From Elusimicrobiota bacterium (GTDB taxonomy: Bacteria; Elusimicrobiota; Elusimicrobia; Elusimicrobiales; UBA9959), in contig DMES01000018.1 in assembly GCA_003450815.1 (NCBI GenBank), positions 1 through 50,657 of the forward strand: a stretch of DNA of 50,657 nt, given 5' to 3'. Position numbers and translations under genes: made by a program. Of this stretch, positions 16,451 to 24,429 are shown one piece after another. Positions within the stretch are counted from its first letter, which is position 1, and each line of letters starts with the position of its first letter. The notes under the pieces are model-generated. The model did not search any database, was not told the origin of the DNA, and was given only the letters and a program-made list of their open reading frames with translations.

Positions 16451-17800
16451 CTATTCCCCTAGACACATGTCAACTTCCCCGAAGCAATATCCTTTTTCTG
16501 CGCCTGTAATTTTTACCTTGTGCAGCCCTCCCGGTTCAAGAGGACACTCAACGGAGATATTTAAAAAGTTCTCAGCCAGGCCAAGCGCTCGGCCGACGGT
16601 ATTCTTTTGGGGCAAACTGCCGGTGTGAAGCATCTCGGCAGCAGAACTAGCCCCCTCTTCCTGTACTAAAAGTGCGGAATCAGCCTGCTTTTCCAGTATA
16701 AGCATTTCAAGCTCTGCGCCTATCATTGAAACCGCAAAAACGGCCCGAAGCTGCGCATCTAACTCATGTAACACAGTTGAGCGGGCTTTTACGGTTTGTG
16801 GGCTAAGCGGCTTAAGAGATGCGGCCGCCGTGCCGGGCCGGCTTGAATAGCTGAAAATGTGCAGCCCGGAGAACCCGCAGCGCTCTATAAATTCCCTGGT
16901 GTCGTCAAAATCCTTACTGGTTTCGCTGGGATAGCCGGTTATCACATCTGTGTAAAGACCGGCGCGAGGGAAAGCCGCCCTTATAAAACCGATTTTACGC
17001 AGGTATTCGGCTGTGTCGTAGGGGCGGCGCATCTCCTTTAAAACCTTGTCGGAACCGGACTGCAGGGGCAGGTGAAAATACTGGCAGAATTTTTTTCCGC
17101 CGCGCGAAAGAATTTCAATCAGTCCTTCTGAAATCTCCATAGGTTCAAGCGATGAGAACCTCAGGCGAAACCTGCCTTCAAGGGCCAGCAGCCGCTTCAT
17201 TAAACCACCCAGCTCAAGGCCGGTTTCCGGGCATTTATACATGCCAAGGCGCGTGCCGCAAAGCACTATTTCCTTAAATCCGGAAGCGATCAGACGCTTA
17301 ATTTCGTTCTCTGCCGCCGCGGCGGGCTTTGAGCTCATAGAACTCCGCGCATGCGGAACCAGGCAGTAACTACATACCAGATTGCAGCCGTCCTGAAGCT
17401 TGACAAAAGCCCGCGTGCGGCCCTCAAAGCGGCTTACGGCGAAAGCGTCTGGCTTGAACGGAGCGCCGCAAAGCTCAAAAGGAATTTTTTCTTTGTCGTT
17501 ATTGTTGAAAATAAGTGCGGTCGGCGCGAGTGAAAGTATTTTTTGGGGATCAAGCGTGGCCAGGCAGCCGGTAACAACAATGCGCGCTTTAGGGTTAACT
17601 TTGGCTGTTTTTTTAAGGAATTTTACAGCGTCACGGTCGGCAAATTCGGTAACGGTGCAGGAATTAATCAGCACCAGATCCGCTAAAATCAGGTCTGAAG
17701 TCGCGCTGTGCCCAAAGACGGCAAACTTTTCAAGCAGACTCTGAGTCTCCACCTGATTAACGCGGCACCCGATAGTCTTAAAATAAACTTTCACCCCCAC
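16451..17800 (-). CDS. mtaB: tRNA N6-threonylcarbamoyladenosine methylthiotransferase (MtaB-type radical SAM enzyme)
   Basis: MtaB adds a methylthio group to t6A37 of tRNAs reading ANN codons. The 449-residue protein has the UPF0004 N-terminal domain with its cluster-binding cysteines (KTIGCRVNQVET, INSCTVTEFADRD, VVTGCLAT). The radical-SAM core follows with CNLVCSYCLVPHARS (C-x3-C-x2-C) near residue 142, and a C-terminal TRAM-like region. The order CRVNQVE is characteristic of MtaB rather than MiaB. Start choice is uncertain: GTG codons at 17800 and 17794 are both possible. A large palindrome-rich gap separates it from rsmE upstream. Confidence 0.9.
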   Translation of the reverse strand: MGVKVYFKTIGCRVNQVETQSLLEKFAVFGHSATSDLILADLVLINSCTVTEFADRDAVKFLKKTAKVNPKARIVVTGCLATLDPQKILSLAPTALIFNNNDKEKIPFELCGAPFKPDAFAVSRFEGRTRAFVKLQDGCNLVCSYCLVPHARSSMSSKPAAAAENEIKRLIASGFKEIVLCGTRLGMYKCPETGLELGGLMKRLLALEGRFRLRFSSLEPMEISEGLIEILSRGGKKFCQYFHLPLQSGSDKVLKEMRRPYDTAEYLRKIGFIRAAFPRAGLYTDVITGYPSETSKDFDDTREFIERCGFSGLHIFSYSSRPGTAAASLKPLSPQTVKARSTVLHELDAQLRAVFAVSMIGAELEMLILEKQADSALLVQEEGASSAAEMLHTGSLPQKNTVGRALGLAENFLNISVECPLEPGGLHKVKITGAEKGYCFGEVDMCLGE

Positions 17801-17835
17801 ATTTTACTATTTTCGGAAAAGCATCGGGTTCTCCC

Positions 17836-17986
17836 GACAGGTTCGGGGTCCTGTCCGGGGTTTGGTTCCGCAAATGCATTAGGTGCCTGGCACCTTTTTA
17901 TAACATGGAGAGAGCCGGTGGGTTCCCTTTGCGCTCCAAAACAAGGGACATAATACCTATATCTCCGGAATTGTGTATTATGTCCC
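17836..17986. repeat. cluster of REP-like small palindromes
   Basis: Three palindromes occur in succession: GACAG/CTGTC at 17836-17855; AGGTGCC-T-GGCACCT at 17881-17895, followed by five T; and a 12-bp perfect inverted repeat GGGACATAATAC/GTATTATGTCCC at 17945-17956 and 17975-17986. Such sequences are reminiscent of REP elements mobilised by Y1 (IS200-like) REP-associated transposases, but no transposase gene is in the window. Confidence 0.55.
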
Positions 17987-18019
17987 CGGTTTTTAAAAAG
18001 CCAACGATTTACGACTGGA

Positions 18020-18139
18020 GGGCCGGGAGCGGGCTTGCTCTGGAGCCGCATAGCGGATGGGAGGCTCCAACCCGCAGGGTTGGAGGGAAACCACGGGAGG
18101 GTTTCCTACGCGGCGGAAGGGCAAGCCCGCTCCCGGCCC
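18020..18139. repeat. cloverleaf-like palindromic element 1
   Basis: A perfect 19-bp inverted repeat (18020-18038 with 18121-18139, GGGCCGGGAGCGGGCTTGC) closes a 120-bp element. Inside are GGAGCC/GGCTCC (18042-18068), CCAACCC-GCA-GGGTTGG (18067-18083) and GGAAACC/GGTTTCC (18086-18106). The fold would be a stem with two or three side hairpins, as DNA or RNA. No coding role is seen. Confidence 0.75.
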
Positions 18140-18242
18140 GAACCCAATCGACCGGCACTCAAAAGGTAGCGTCTTTTGCCTAAATTTAAAGAAACGCCGT
18201 GGAATAAGCCAAAGGAACGTGACAACTGAAGGGGTGGCGGCG

Positions 18243-18344
18243 GGGTATATTTGCGGGGGTTTTCTGGAGGCCGACTTGACATGCAAGTCGGCTGAGGATA
18301 AGGGCGGCCGCTCTGCGGCCGACCCGGCCCCCGCAAATATACCC
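18243..18344. repeat. cloverleaf-like palindromic element 2
   Basis: A perfect 17-bp inverted repeat (18243-18259 with 18328-18344, GGGTATATTTGCGGGGG) encloses two perfect hairpins, CCGACTTG-ACATG-CAAGTCGG (18271-18291) and CGGCCGC-TCT-GCGGCCG (18305-18321). The plan matches element 1, 100 bp away, although the stem sequences differ. Confidence 0.75.
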
Positions 18345-18435
18345 TGCCGACAGGCCCCCGACTGTACAACTACACGGTCCTCAACCCAAAGCTATAACCC
18401 GGCGTTACATTTTCTGTGGAGCAATTGTGAGTTGT

Positions 18436-19146
18436 TTATCCGAGGGTGCTCAGGAGAGCGCAGGTTCCGGCTAGGCAGGCGGTTTCGGCTCGCAGTGTGT
18501 ATTTCCCAAGGCCGAGCGGCAGGGCGCCTTTCTCGGAGGCAAAATCGAGCTCGCCTCTGGTAAAGCCACCCTCCGGCCCCACAAAAAAACGGATGTCCGT
18601 TTTTCCGGCAAGCGCAAGCCCGATTTCCGCCGCGCTTTTGCCTCCCGGCATGGCCAAAACAGAGGGAATACCTTCAGAAAGCAGATCGTCAAATTTGCGC
18701 GGCTTCTCAAGCCCCGGCAGACGGCCGCGTCCGCACTGCTTTGCAGCGGCAAGAATTATATTGTTAAGGCGAGGCGATTTGCGATCCCAGTCACTGAAAA
18801 GATCGAACTGCGCCCTTGAACTTATTACCGGCTGAAAAGTTTCCACCCCCGCCTCGGTGCAATGCTCAAGCAGGCTCGCCACCGCCGTGCGTGAAACAAC
18901 GGCAAAACAAAGAGTAAGTCTGAGTTTATACAAAGGGCTTTCAAGACTACCTTTGAGAGGTCCGGAAACCAGCCCGTCATCGATGCTATCAATTTCCGCC
19001 GAATGACGAAGGCCCTGCCCATCAAAAATTTCAATAAGGTCGCCTTTTTTAGCGCGGGCAACCCGTAATATGTGGTGAGACTCCTCATCTCCGGCGAAGA
19101 ATCGCCCGTCCCTGATGTTTTCCCGGGGGATAAAGTATTGGGGCAT
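18436..19146 (-). CDS. rsmE: 16S rRNA (uracil-1498-N3)-methyltransferase RsmE
   Basis: RsmE methylates U1498 of 16S rRNA using S-adenosylmethionine. The 236-residue protein has the N-terminal PUA-like domain (FIPRENIRDGRFFAGDEESH, HILRVARAKKGD) and the C-terminal SPOUT knot with the family signature FFVGPEGGFTRGELDFASEK and LGKYTLRAETACLAGTCALL. Length is typical. The ATG at 19146 has no visible Shine-Dalgarno sequence; an intergenic word element reaches to within a few bases of it. Its place downstream of dnaJ is a common arrangement. Confidence 0.95.
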   Translation of the reverse strand: MPQYFIPRENIRDGRFFAGDEESHHILRVARAKKGDLIEIFDGQGLRHSAEIDSIDDGLVSGPLKGSLESPLYKLRLTLCFAVVSRTAVASLLEHCTEAGVETFQPVISSRAQFDLFSDWDRKSPRLNNIILAAAKQCGRGRLPGLEKPRKFDDLLSEGIPSVLAMPGGKSAAEIGLALAGKTDIRFFVGPEGGFTRGELDFASEKGALPLGLGKYTLRAETACLAGTCALLSTLG

Positions 19147-19151
19147 ATGAA

Positions 19152-19253
19152 TATAGAGACTAGGGGATAGAGAATAGCGGTTAGGGGGAGAAGTTCTTAA
19201 ATTTATGCTCGCTTTCGCTAGACGCTATCCCCTAGTCTCTATACGCTATCCTA
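19152..19253. repeat. word-hairpin element (CTATACGCTATCCCCTAG family)
   Basis: The left arm ATAGAGACTAGGGGATAG (from 19153) and the right arm CTATCCCCTAGTCTCTAT (from 19225) are exact reverse complements over 18 nt. They fill the rsmE/dnaJ gap. The dnaJ stop codon (TAG) is the TAG of the outermost word. Confidence 0.85.
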
Positions 19254-20370
19254 ATATTTTTTTAAAAAAACCTTTTTCCTCTTCACAGTGAGGAAGCGGC
19301 GTTTCACCGAAAGCGACAGCGAGAGCTTCAAAAAGCTCGCGCTGCTTAGGGGTAAGCTCATGCGGGATTTCAATTTTCACCCTTACAAGCAAATCCCCTC
19401 TTTTTTTAAGGCCGCCAGAGGAGGGCATGCCTCTTTCGTGCACACGCAAAACCTTGCCGTGCTGGGTACCCTGCGGAAGCCGCAATTTTACCCGACCGCC
19501 TTCTATCACAGGCACCTCAACCTCCGCGCCAAGAACCGCCTGCGCCACGCTTACCTGGCACTCGTAGATCAAATCCGAGTCCTGCCGCGTAAAATGCGTA
19601 TTATGCTTGATAGTAACCTGTATATAGAGATCGCCCGAAGCCCCGTCGCGCATCCCGGCATCACCGGCGCCGGAAACCCTTAGCACAGCCCCTTCCTCAA
19701 CGCCGGGCGGGATCTTTACATTCAGCGAAGCGGCTTTCTTTTTTCGGCCTGAGCCGCCGCAATCCCGGCAGGGGGAACTTACAACCTCGCCCTGGCCGCC
19801 GCAATCGGGGCAGGTCTGGCTGAATGAAAAAAAACCCTGCGCGTACTGCACACGGCCGGCGCCGCGGCAGGTGGCACATTTTTTAAGGCCGGTTTTGGGC
19901 TTGGCTCCGGTTCCGCCGCATACTTCGCAGATTTCAGTACGGTCAAAATTAACCGGAACTTTCACTCCGCTGAAAGCCTCTTCCAGAGAGATCTCTGTGC
20001 CGTATTTCAGATCCGCGCCGCGCCTCTGTCGCGGGCCGCGGCTTCTTCCCCCCTGCTCGCCGAAAAAATTATCAAAGATGTCTCCGAAAATATCCCCGAA
20101 TTCCGCGTTCTGAAAGCCTCCGAACCCACCCGCTCCGCCGCGGCCGGCCTTAAGGCCTTCCGCGCCGAACTGGTCATAAATTCTGCGTTTCTCAACATCG
20201 GACAATACGGTATAGGCCTCGTTTATTTCCTTGAAAATGCCCTCTGAATCCTTATTGCCGGGGTTGCGATCCGGGTGGTGTTTAAGCGCCAGATGGCGGT
20301 AGGCGGATTTTATTTCATCCTGACCCGCGTTTCTGGCCACGCCAAGCAGTCTATAATAATCGGTTGACAT
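19246..20370 (-). CDS. dnaJ: chaperone DnaJ (Hsp40)
   Basis: DnaJ delivers unfolded substrates to DnaK and stimulates its ATPase. The 374-residue product has the J domain (residues 1-70, HHPDRNPGNKDSE with the HPD triad), a Gly/Phe-rich segment, and four CxxCxGxG zinc repeats (CEVCGGTGAK, CATCRGAGRV, CPDCGGQGEV, CRDCGGSGRK). The C-terminal substrate-binding domains are complete. No Shine-Dalgarno sequence precedes the ATG; a word element lies directly upstream. It belongs to the hrcA-grpE-dnaK-dnaJ operon. Confidence 0.97.
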   Translation of the reverse strand: MSTDYYRLLGVARNAGQDEIKSAYRHLALKHHPDRNPGNKDSEGIFKEINEAYTVLSDVEKRRIYDQFGAEGLKAGRGGAGGFGGFQNAEFGDIFGDIFDNFFGEQGGRSRGPRQRRGADLKYGTEISLEEAFSGVKVPVNFDRTEICEVCGGTGAKPKTGLKKCATCRGAGRVQYAQGFFSFSQTCPDCGGQGEVVSSPCRDCGGSGRKKKAASLNVKIPPGVEEGAVLRVSGAGDAGMRDGASGDLYIQVTIKHNTHFTRQDSDLIYECQVSVAQAVLGAEVEVPVIEGGRVKLRLPQGTQHGKVLRVHERGMPSSGGLKKRGDLLVRVKIEIPHELTPKQRELFEALAVAFGETPLPHCEEEKGFFKKILG

Positions 20371-20375
20371 AAAGA

Positions 20376-20470
20376 CAGGGGCTAGCGGCTAGCGTATAGG
20401 GATTAGGGACAGAGTCAGAAATAAGGAACCCCTTCCCTATACGCTATACCCTCGCCCCTATACGCTATTT
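20376..20470. repeat. word-hairpin element (CTATACGCTA family)
   Basis: The left arm has GGGGCTAGCGGCTAGCGTATAG; the right arm has CCCTATACGCTATACC and CGCCCCTATACGCTATTT. They fill the dnaJ/dnaK gap. The dnaK stop TAG (20465-20467) is part of the AAATAGCGTATAGG word. Confidence 0.8.
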
Positions 20471-22354
20471 CTTCTCCTCCACCACTTCGGCATCTACGAT
20501 ATCTTCTTTCGCGCCGGTTGAGGCTTTGGCGCCTTCGGGCTCCTCACCAGCGGCGCCTTGAGACCCCGCCTGGGCTCCGGCGGCTCCCGGACCGGCTTTC
20601 GCCTGGGAAGCCTTGTATATCGCCTCGCCCAGTTTCTGCGAAACCTTTAGCGCCTCTTCCTTGGCTTTGCGCATCTTTTCAGGGTCGTCGCCTTTAATGG
20701 CTTCTTTAAGCTCGCCCACGGCGCGCTCGATGGCAAGACGCTCATCGGCGGAAATCTTGTCGCCGTGCTCCTTAAGAGCTTTTTCGGTCGAGTAAAGCAC
20801 AGTGTCGGCCTCGTTTTTGGCCTCCACTTTCTCTTTGTATTTTTTATCCTGCTCCGCGAATTGCTCAGCCTGCTTCACGAACTTGTCAATGTCCGCCTTG
20901 GACAGCTTATTCGGAGCCGAGATGGTTATGTGCTGGGCCTTGCTGGTACCCAGGTCTTTAGCCGAAACCTGAAGCAGGCCGTTGGCGTCTATGTCAAAAG
21001 TAACCTCTATCTGCGGCATTCCGCGCGGCGCCGGAGGTATGCCATCCAAGTCGAACTTACCCAGAGGCACATTGTCTCCGGCCATGGCGCGCTCTCCCTG
21101 AAGCACATGTATGGTAACGGCCGGCTGGTTGTCCGCCGCGGTTGAAAACACCTGCGTCTTCTTTACCGGGATAGTGGTATTTTTATCTATCAGACGTGTC
21201 ATTACGCTGCCGAGCGTTTCAATACCGAGCGAGAGCGGAGTGACGTCAAGCAGAAGTACATCTTTAACATCGCCGGTGAGCACAGCGGCCTGCACGGCCG
21301 CGCCCGAAGCTACGCATTCCATTGGGTCTATACCGTGTTCTATTTTCTTTCCCACGGAGTCCTCAACGAAACGGTGCACTATCGGCATGCGGGTAGGACC
21401 GCCCACAAATATAATGCGGTGGATGTCCGAACTTTTAAGCTTGGCGTCGGCGAAAGCGGTGTCTATGGACTTCTGGCAGCGCTTTACTATCGGCTCGACC
21501 AATGATTCAAGCTTGGCGCGTGAGAACTTCAGCGCCATATGTTTCGGGCCTGAAGCGTCGGCCGACAGGAAGGGCAAGTTAATCTCGGTTTCCATTACGG
21601 TGGAAAGCTCTATTTTAGCTTTCTCGGAAGCTTCCCGTATCCGCTGCATGGCGGTTGAGTCTTTTTTTAGATCAATGCCGGTATCTTTGCGGAATTCGTC
21701 GGTGATATAATCCACCATGGCGTTGTCCATGTCGGTGCCGCCAAGCTGCGTGTCGCCGGAAGTGGAAATAACGTCAAAAGTACCTTCCTTGCCCAGCTCC
21801 ATAATGGTTACATCAAGCGTACCGCCTCCGAGGTCAAAAACCATTATCTTCTGGTCCTTGCCTTCCTTGTCTATACCGTAGGCGAGCGCGGCCGCCGTGG
21901 GCTCATTTACCAGACGCACCACCTCAAGGCCCGCTATGGTACCGGCATCCTTGGTGGCCTGACGCTGATTGTCATTGAAGTAGGCTGGCACGGTTATAAC
22001 GGCTTTTTCGATCTTCTCTCCCAGGAAAGCCTCGGCGTCCTTTTTGACCTTCTGCAGAAGGTAAGCCGAAAGCTGCTGGGGCGTGAACTTTTTGCCGCCT
22101 ATCGTGTATTCGTGACCGCTGCCCATTTTGCGCTTGAAGGCGGAAACGGTGCCTTCCGGATTTGCCACGGCCTGGCGGCGGGCCGGCTCGCCCACCAGCA
22201 TCTGGCCGTCTTTTGTAAAAGCCACATAGGACGGAAAAGCCTTTCCGCCCAGGGTGGTGCCTTCCGCTGACGGGATGATGGTGGTTTTTCCTCCTTCCAT
22301 CACCGCAGCGGCGGTATTTGAAGTTCCCAGGTCTATTCCTATTATCTTTGCCAT
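20465..22354 (-). CDS. dnaK: chaperone DnaK (Hsp70)
   Basis: DnaK is the ATP-driven Hsp70 that cycles with DnaJ and GrpE. The start is placed at 22354 (MAKIIGIDLGTSNTAAAVME) because GGAGG lies upstream and the family begins there; the frame extends five codons further. The nucleotide-binding domain has DLGGGTLDVTIMELG and IIFVGGPTRMP. The substrate-binding domain follows (DVTPLSLGIETLGSVMTRLI), then the helical lid and a Gly/Ala-rich tail ending VEEKK. The length of about 629 residues is normal. The stop codon is contributed by the neighbouring word element. Confidence 0.98.
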   Translation of the reverse strand: MAKIIGIDLGTSNTAAAVMEGGKTTIIPSAEGTTLGGKAFPSYVAFTKDGQMLVGEPARRQAVANPEGTVSAFKRKMGSGHEYTIGGKKFTPQQLSAYLLQKVKKDAEAFLGEKIEKAVITVPAYFNDNQRQATKDAGTIAGLEVVRLVNEPTAAALAYGIDKEGKDQKIMVFDLGGGTLDVTIMELGKEGTFDVISTSGDTQLGGTDMDNAMVDYITDEFRKDTGIDLKKDSTAMQRIREASEKAKIELSTVMETEINLPFLSADASGPKHMALKFSRAKLESLVEPIVKRCQKSIDTAFADAKLKSSDIHRIIFVGGPTRMPIVHRFVEDSVGKKIEHGIDPMECVASGAAVQAAVLTGDVKDVLLLDVTPLSLGIETLGSVMTRLIDKNTTIPVKKTQVFSTAADNQPAVTIHVLQGERAMAGDNVPLGKFDLDGIPPAPRGMPQIEVTFDIDANGLLQVSAKDLGTSKAQHITISAPNKLSKADIDKFVKQAEQFAEQDKKYKEKVEAKNEADTVLYSTEKALKEHGDKISADERLAIERAVGELKEAIKGDDPEKMRKAKEEALKVSQKLGEAIYKASQAKAGPGAAGAQAGSQGAAGEEPEGAKASTGAKEDIVDAEVVEEKK

Positions 22355-22388
22355 ATTATTTACCTCCAATTGGTTTTATTTTTCCTGA

Positions 22389-22419
22389 AATTTTGCATTT
22401 TACATTTTTCACTTTGCCT
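22389..22419. repeat. one-armed A/T word run
   Basis: TTTTGCA, TTTTACA, TTTTTCA, CTTTG in tandem between grpE and dnaK, closely related to the run at 8351-8399. No partner arm is seen. Confidence 0.4.
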
Positions 22420-23056
22420 TCCCTTCTGTTTCTTCCGCCGGGAGCGGCGCTTGCTTTTTGGCTATCTTTACCCTTGCCGGCCTGAGCACCTTGTCGCCGT
22501 AATAAAAACCTTTCTGCAGCTCCTCGGTCACCAAGCCGTCGTTTGAATCGTCTCCGTCAACCACGCCGAGTATCTCGGTAGCCATCGGATCATAAGGCTT
22601 GCCGACCGGTTCCATGGGCCTGATGCCTTCCTCCTCAAAAACTTTTGAAAACTCCTTGAATATCATTTCAAGACCCTTTACGACATCCTCCAGCTGTTTC
22701 GCACCCGCGCCGTTGGACAGTTTACCCACATGCTGATGCGCCGCAAGCAACAGGTCGTAAAGCGGCAGGAACTTTAATATCGCCTCCGACTTGCCCCAGT
22801 TTATAAGAGAAGGACGCTCTTTTTCCATACGCTTACGGTAATTTTCAAAATCCGCCTTCAATTGCACAAGCTGGGAATAATAATCCGCGCCCTCCGGCGG
22901 TACGGCATTGCCCGCAGCAGCGGAGTTTTTGGGAGTCTCCGGCTTCAGTCCTTTTAGGCTGTCGCCACAGAAACACTCGCAGTTTTCAACACCGGACTGA
23001 CCATTACCCTGTTCTTTCGGCGCTTCCTGCGCTTTATTTTTTTTGCTTTTGTCCAT
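22409..23056 (-). CDS. grpE: nucleotide exchange factor GrpE
   Basis: GrpE releases ADP from DnaK. The preferred start is the ATG at 23056 (MDKSKKNKAQEAPKEQGN), which overlaps the hrcA stop as TAATATG with GAGGAA upstream; a longer frame reaches 23119 inside hrcA. The 215-residue protein has a charged N-terminal tail with a small CECFCGDS cysteine patch, the long helix (LVQLKADFENYRKRMEKERP) and the beta domain (GMRPMEP-like EEGIRPMEPVGKPYDP, GFYYGDKVLRPARVKI). It sits in the heat-shock operon between hrcA and dnaK. The cysteine cluster in the tail is unusual. Confidence 0.95.
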   Translation of the reverse strand: MDKSKKNKAQEAPKEQGNGQSGVENCECFCGDSLKGLKPETPKNSAAAGNAVPPEGADYYSQLVQLKADFENYRKRMEKERPSLINWGKSEAILKFLPLYDLLLAAHQHVGKLSNGAGAKQLEDVVKGLEMIFKEFSKVFEEEGIRPMEPVGKPYDPMATEILGVVDGDDSNDGLVTEELQKGFYYGDKVLRPARVKIAKKQAPLPAEETEGKAK

Positions 23057-23057
23057 A

Positions 23058-24176
23058 TTATTCCTCAAAGTCCATGCCTTCCCATTCGCCCAGCATATCC
23101 TCCACCATGGAACTGACATTGTCCACGATGGAAATCATGCGGGGATATTCCATACGCTTGTAGCCAAGTATCCCCACAAGCCCTATCGCCTTATTATTTA
23201 CGCAGTAGGAAGAAGATACCAGGCTGAAATTCTTGAACTCCTTTACGGAATTCTCCGAGCCGATAGTGACGTCCACCAGGTGTTTGCGTTCATCAGGACC
23301 GGTTATGGCCATGGCCCGGCTCTTAATGGCGCAATCCCGCAGGCGTTCCCTGAGCATACCTGAGAATCTGTCTTTTTCCTCCAGCAGGCGGGCCACGCTG
23401 CGGATATCCTCAAAATTATCCGCTTCAATATTCTCATAAATGCGGTTGAGGCCTTCAAAATAAAGCTGGTCCTCATTCTTTGCCAGATTGGTAAAATAAT
23501 CGGCGAGTTTTTTTAATAACTCATCCTGGCCGGAACCGGACGGTTTGCGCTGGAATTCCTTCCAGATAATGCCGGGGATATCGGCCACGGGCAGGTCTTT
23601 CAGACGCCTGTTGAGTTTTATTGAGAGAGATCTGAGCGCGCTTTTTTCAATAGTTTTTTCAAGAGAGAACGCCGCATGCTTCATAACGCCCGAATGCGCA
23701 AACAACACGGACAGTACGCTTTTCGGGCCCAGGCTGATAAGGTCCAGACGCTTTACGCTGTCCTGGTCCATGTCGGCTGAAACAACAAAGCCGGCCCATT
23801 TTGACATGTCGGCCAGCATTTGTGAGGTATGTTTTAAAAAACCGTCCAGCTGCTCAACGCGGCGCTCATAATCATCTTCCACGCGTTCTTTCTCAATGAC
23901 GGCGAGCTTCTGCAGACGGAGGATATTGTCAACATAGGCCCGATAACCCCTGTCGGAAGGGATGCGGCCGCCGGAAGTATGGGCCTGGAAGAGATAGCCA
24001 GTTTCCTCAAGCTCTTTTAATATATTCCTTATAGTCGCGCTGGAAACATTAAAGCGCCCCTCAGACGCTATAAGCTCGGAACTTACCGGGCGGCCGGTGC
24101 TGACATAATTATACACCACCCAGTTAAGGATTTTGTCTTTGCGGTCCCGAGCCGCTTCAGGTTTTAAAACTCTCAT
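23058..24176 (-). CDS. hrcA: heat-inducible transcription repressor HrcA
   Basis: HrcA represses class I heat-shock genes by binding the CIRCE operator and needs chaperones to fold. The 372-residue protein has an N-terminal winged helix (ILNWVVYNYVSTGRPVSSEL, VSSATIRNILKELEETGYL, HTSGGRIPSDRGYRAYVD), then the GAF-like and dimerisation domains. It is the first gene of hrcA-grpE-dnaK-dnaJ, directly downstream of a near-consensus promoter and a CIRCE-like site, which fits autoregulation. Confidence 0.97.
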   Translation of the reverse strand: MRVLKPEAARDRKDKILNWVVYNYVSTGRPVSSELIASEGRFNVSSATIRNILKELEETGYLFQAHTSGGRIPSDRGYRAYVDNILRLQKLAVIEKERVEDDYERRVEQLDGFLKHTSQMLADMSKWAGFVVSADMDQDSVKRLDLISLGPKSVLSVLFAHSGVMKHAAFSLEKTIEKSALRSLSIKLNRRLKDLPVADIPGIIWKEFQRKPSGSGQDELLKKLADYFTNLAKNEDQLYFEGLNRIYENIEADNFEDIRSVARLLEEKDRFSGMLRERLRDCAIKSRAMAITGPDERKHLVDVTIGSENSVKEFKNFSLVSSSYCVNNKAIGLVGILGYKRMEYPRMISIVDNVSSMVEDMLGEWEGMDFEE

Positions 24177-24222
24177 ATTTCAATCCAACGCCTTTTCAAG
24201 AGGAGAAACAAGTTATTTATTT

Positions 24223-24249
24223 TTAGCAATCAATATACCAGACTGCTAA
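24223..24249 (-). promoter_or_regulatory. CIRCE-like HrcA operator
   Basis: On the minus strand TTAGCAGTC, nine spacer bases, then GATTGCTAA: the CIRCE consensus (TTAGCACTC-N9-GAGTGCTAA) with one change per arm. It lies just downstream of the -10 box and upstream of hrcA, the expected place for repression. Confidence 0.85.
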
Positions 24250-24253
24250 AAAT

Positions 24254-24282
24254 ATTATACACCATGTTCCCTTAATTGTCAA
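24254..24282 (-). promoter_or_regulatory. consensus sigma-70 promoter of the hrcA operon
   Basis: On the minus strand TTGACA (24277-24282), a 17-nt spacer, then TATAAT (24254-24259). Both hexamers are perfect. It precedes the CIRCE-like operator. Confidence 0.9.
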
Positions 24283-24293
24283 TAGGGTAGCCT

Positions 24294-24302
24294 GAGTGCT
24301 AA
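24294..24302 (-). promoter_or_regulatory. solitary perfect CIRCE half-site
   Basis: TTAGCACTC on the minus strand, 11 nt upstream of the -35 box. No matching GAGTGCTAA arm is present at the CIRCE spacing, so binding is uncertain. Confidence 0.4.
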
Positions 24303-24410
24303 TTATGCCGGGCTGACTGAAATGTGTTTCCCTAATACGGCGGAAACCCTGGAGACTCTTCCGCTGATAGGTGTTTTTTGCGGTTGGGAAAATCCCCCTA
24401 TAAAGCTTAC

Positions 24411-24429
24411 GCCTTCAGCCCTCAGCCTC
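24411..24429. repeat. short word run (GCCTTCAGCC) at the SDR gene end
   Basis: GCCTTCAGCCCTCAGCC in tandem, the same vocabulary as 9001-9095 and 10232-10283. The TGA stop of the SDR gene (24422-24424) is part of the AGGCTGAGGGCTGAAGG word. Confidence 0.5.

Larger units (their letters stand above)
17801..18435. other. 635-bp non-coding, palindrome-rich gap
   Basis: No ORF here looks like a protein. The stretch contains three small palindromes (17836-17986) and two large elements with internal hairpins (18020-18139 and 18243-18344), all listed separately. The remaining 100 bp between the two large elements and the 90 bp before rsmE show nothing I recognise. Confidence 0.7.

Noticed and set aside
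17801..18435. tRNA or rRNA gene in the structured gap
   Set aside because: The cloverleaf-like shapes have long perfect stems, no CCA end, no T-loop or anticodon pattern.
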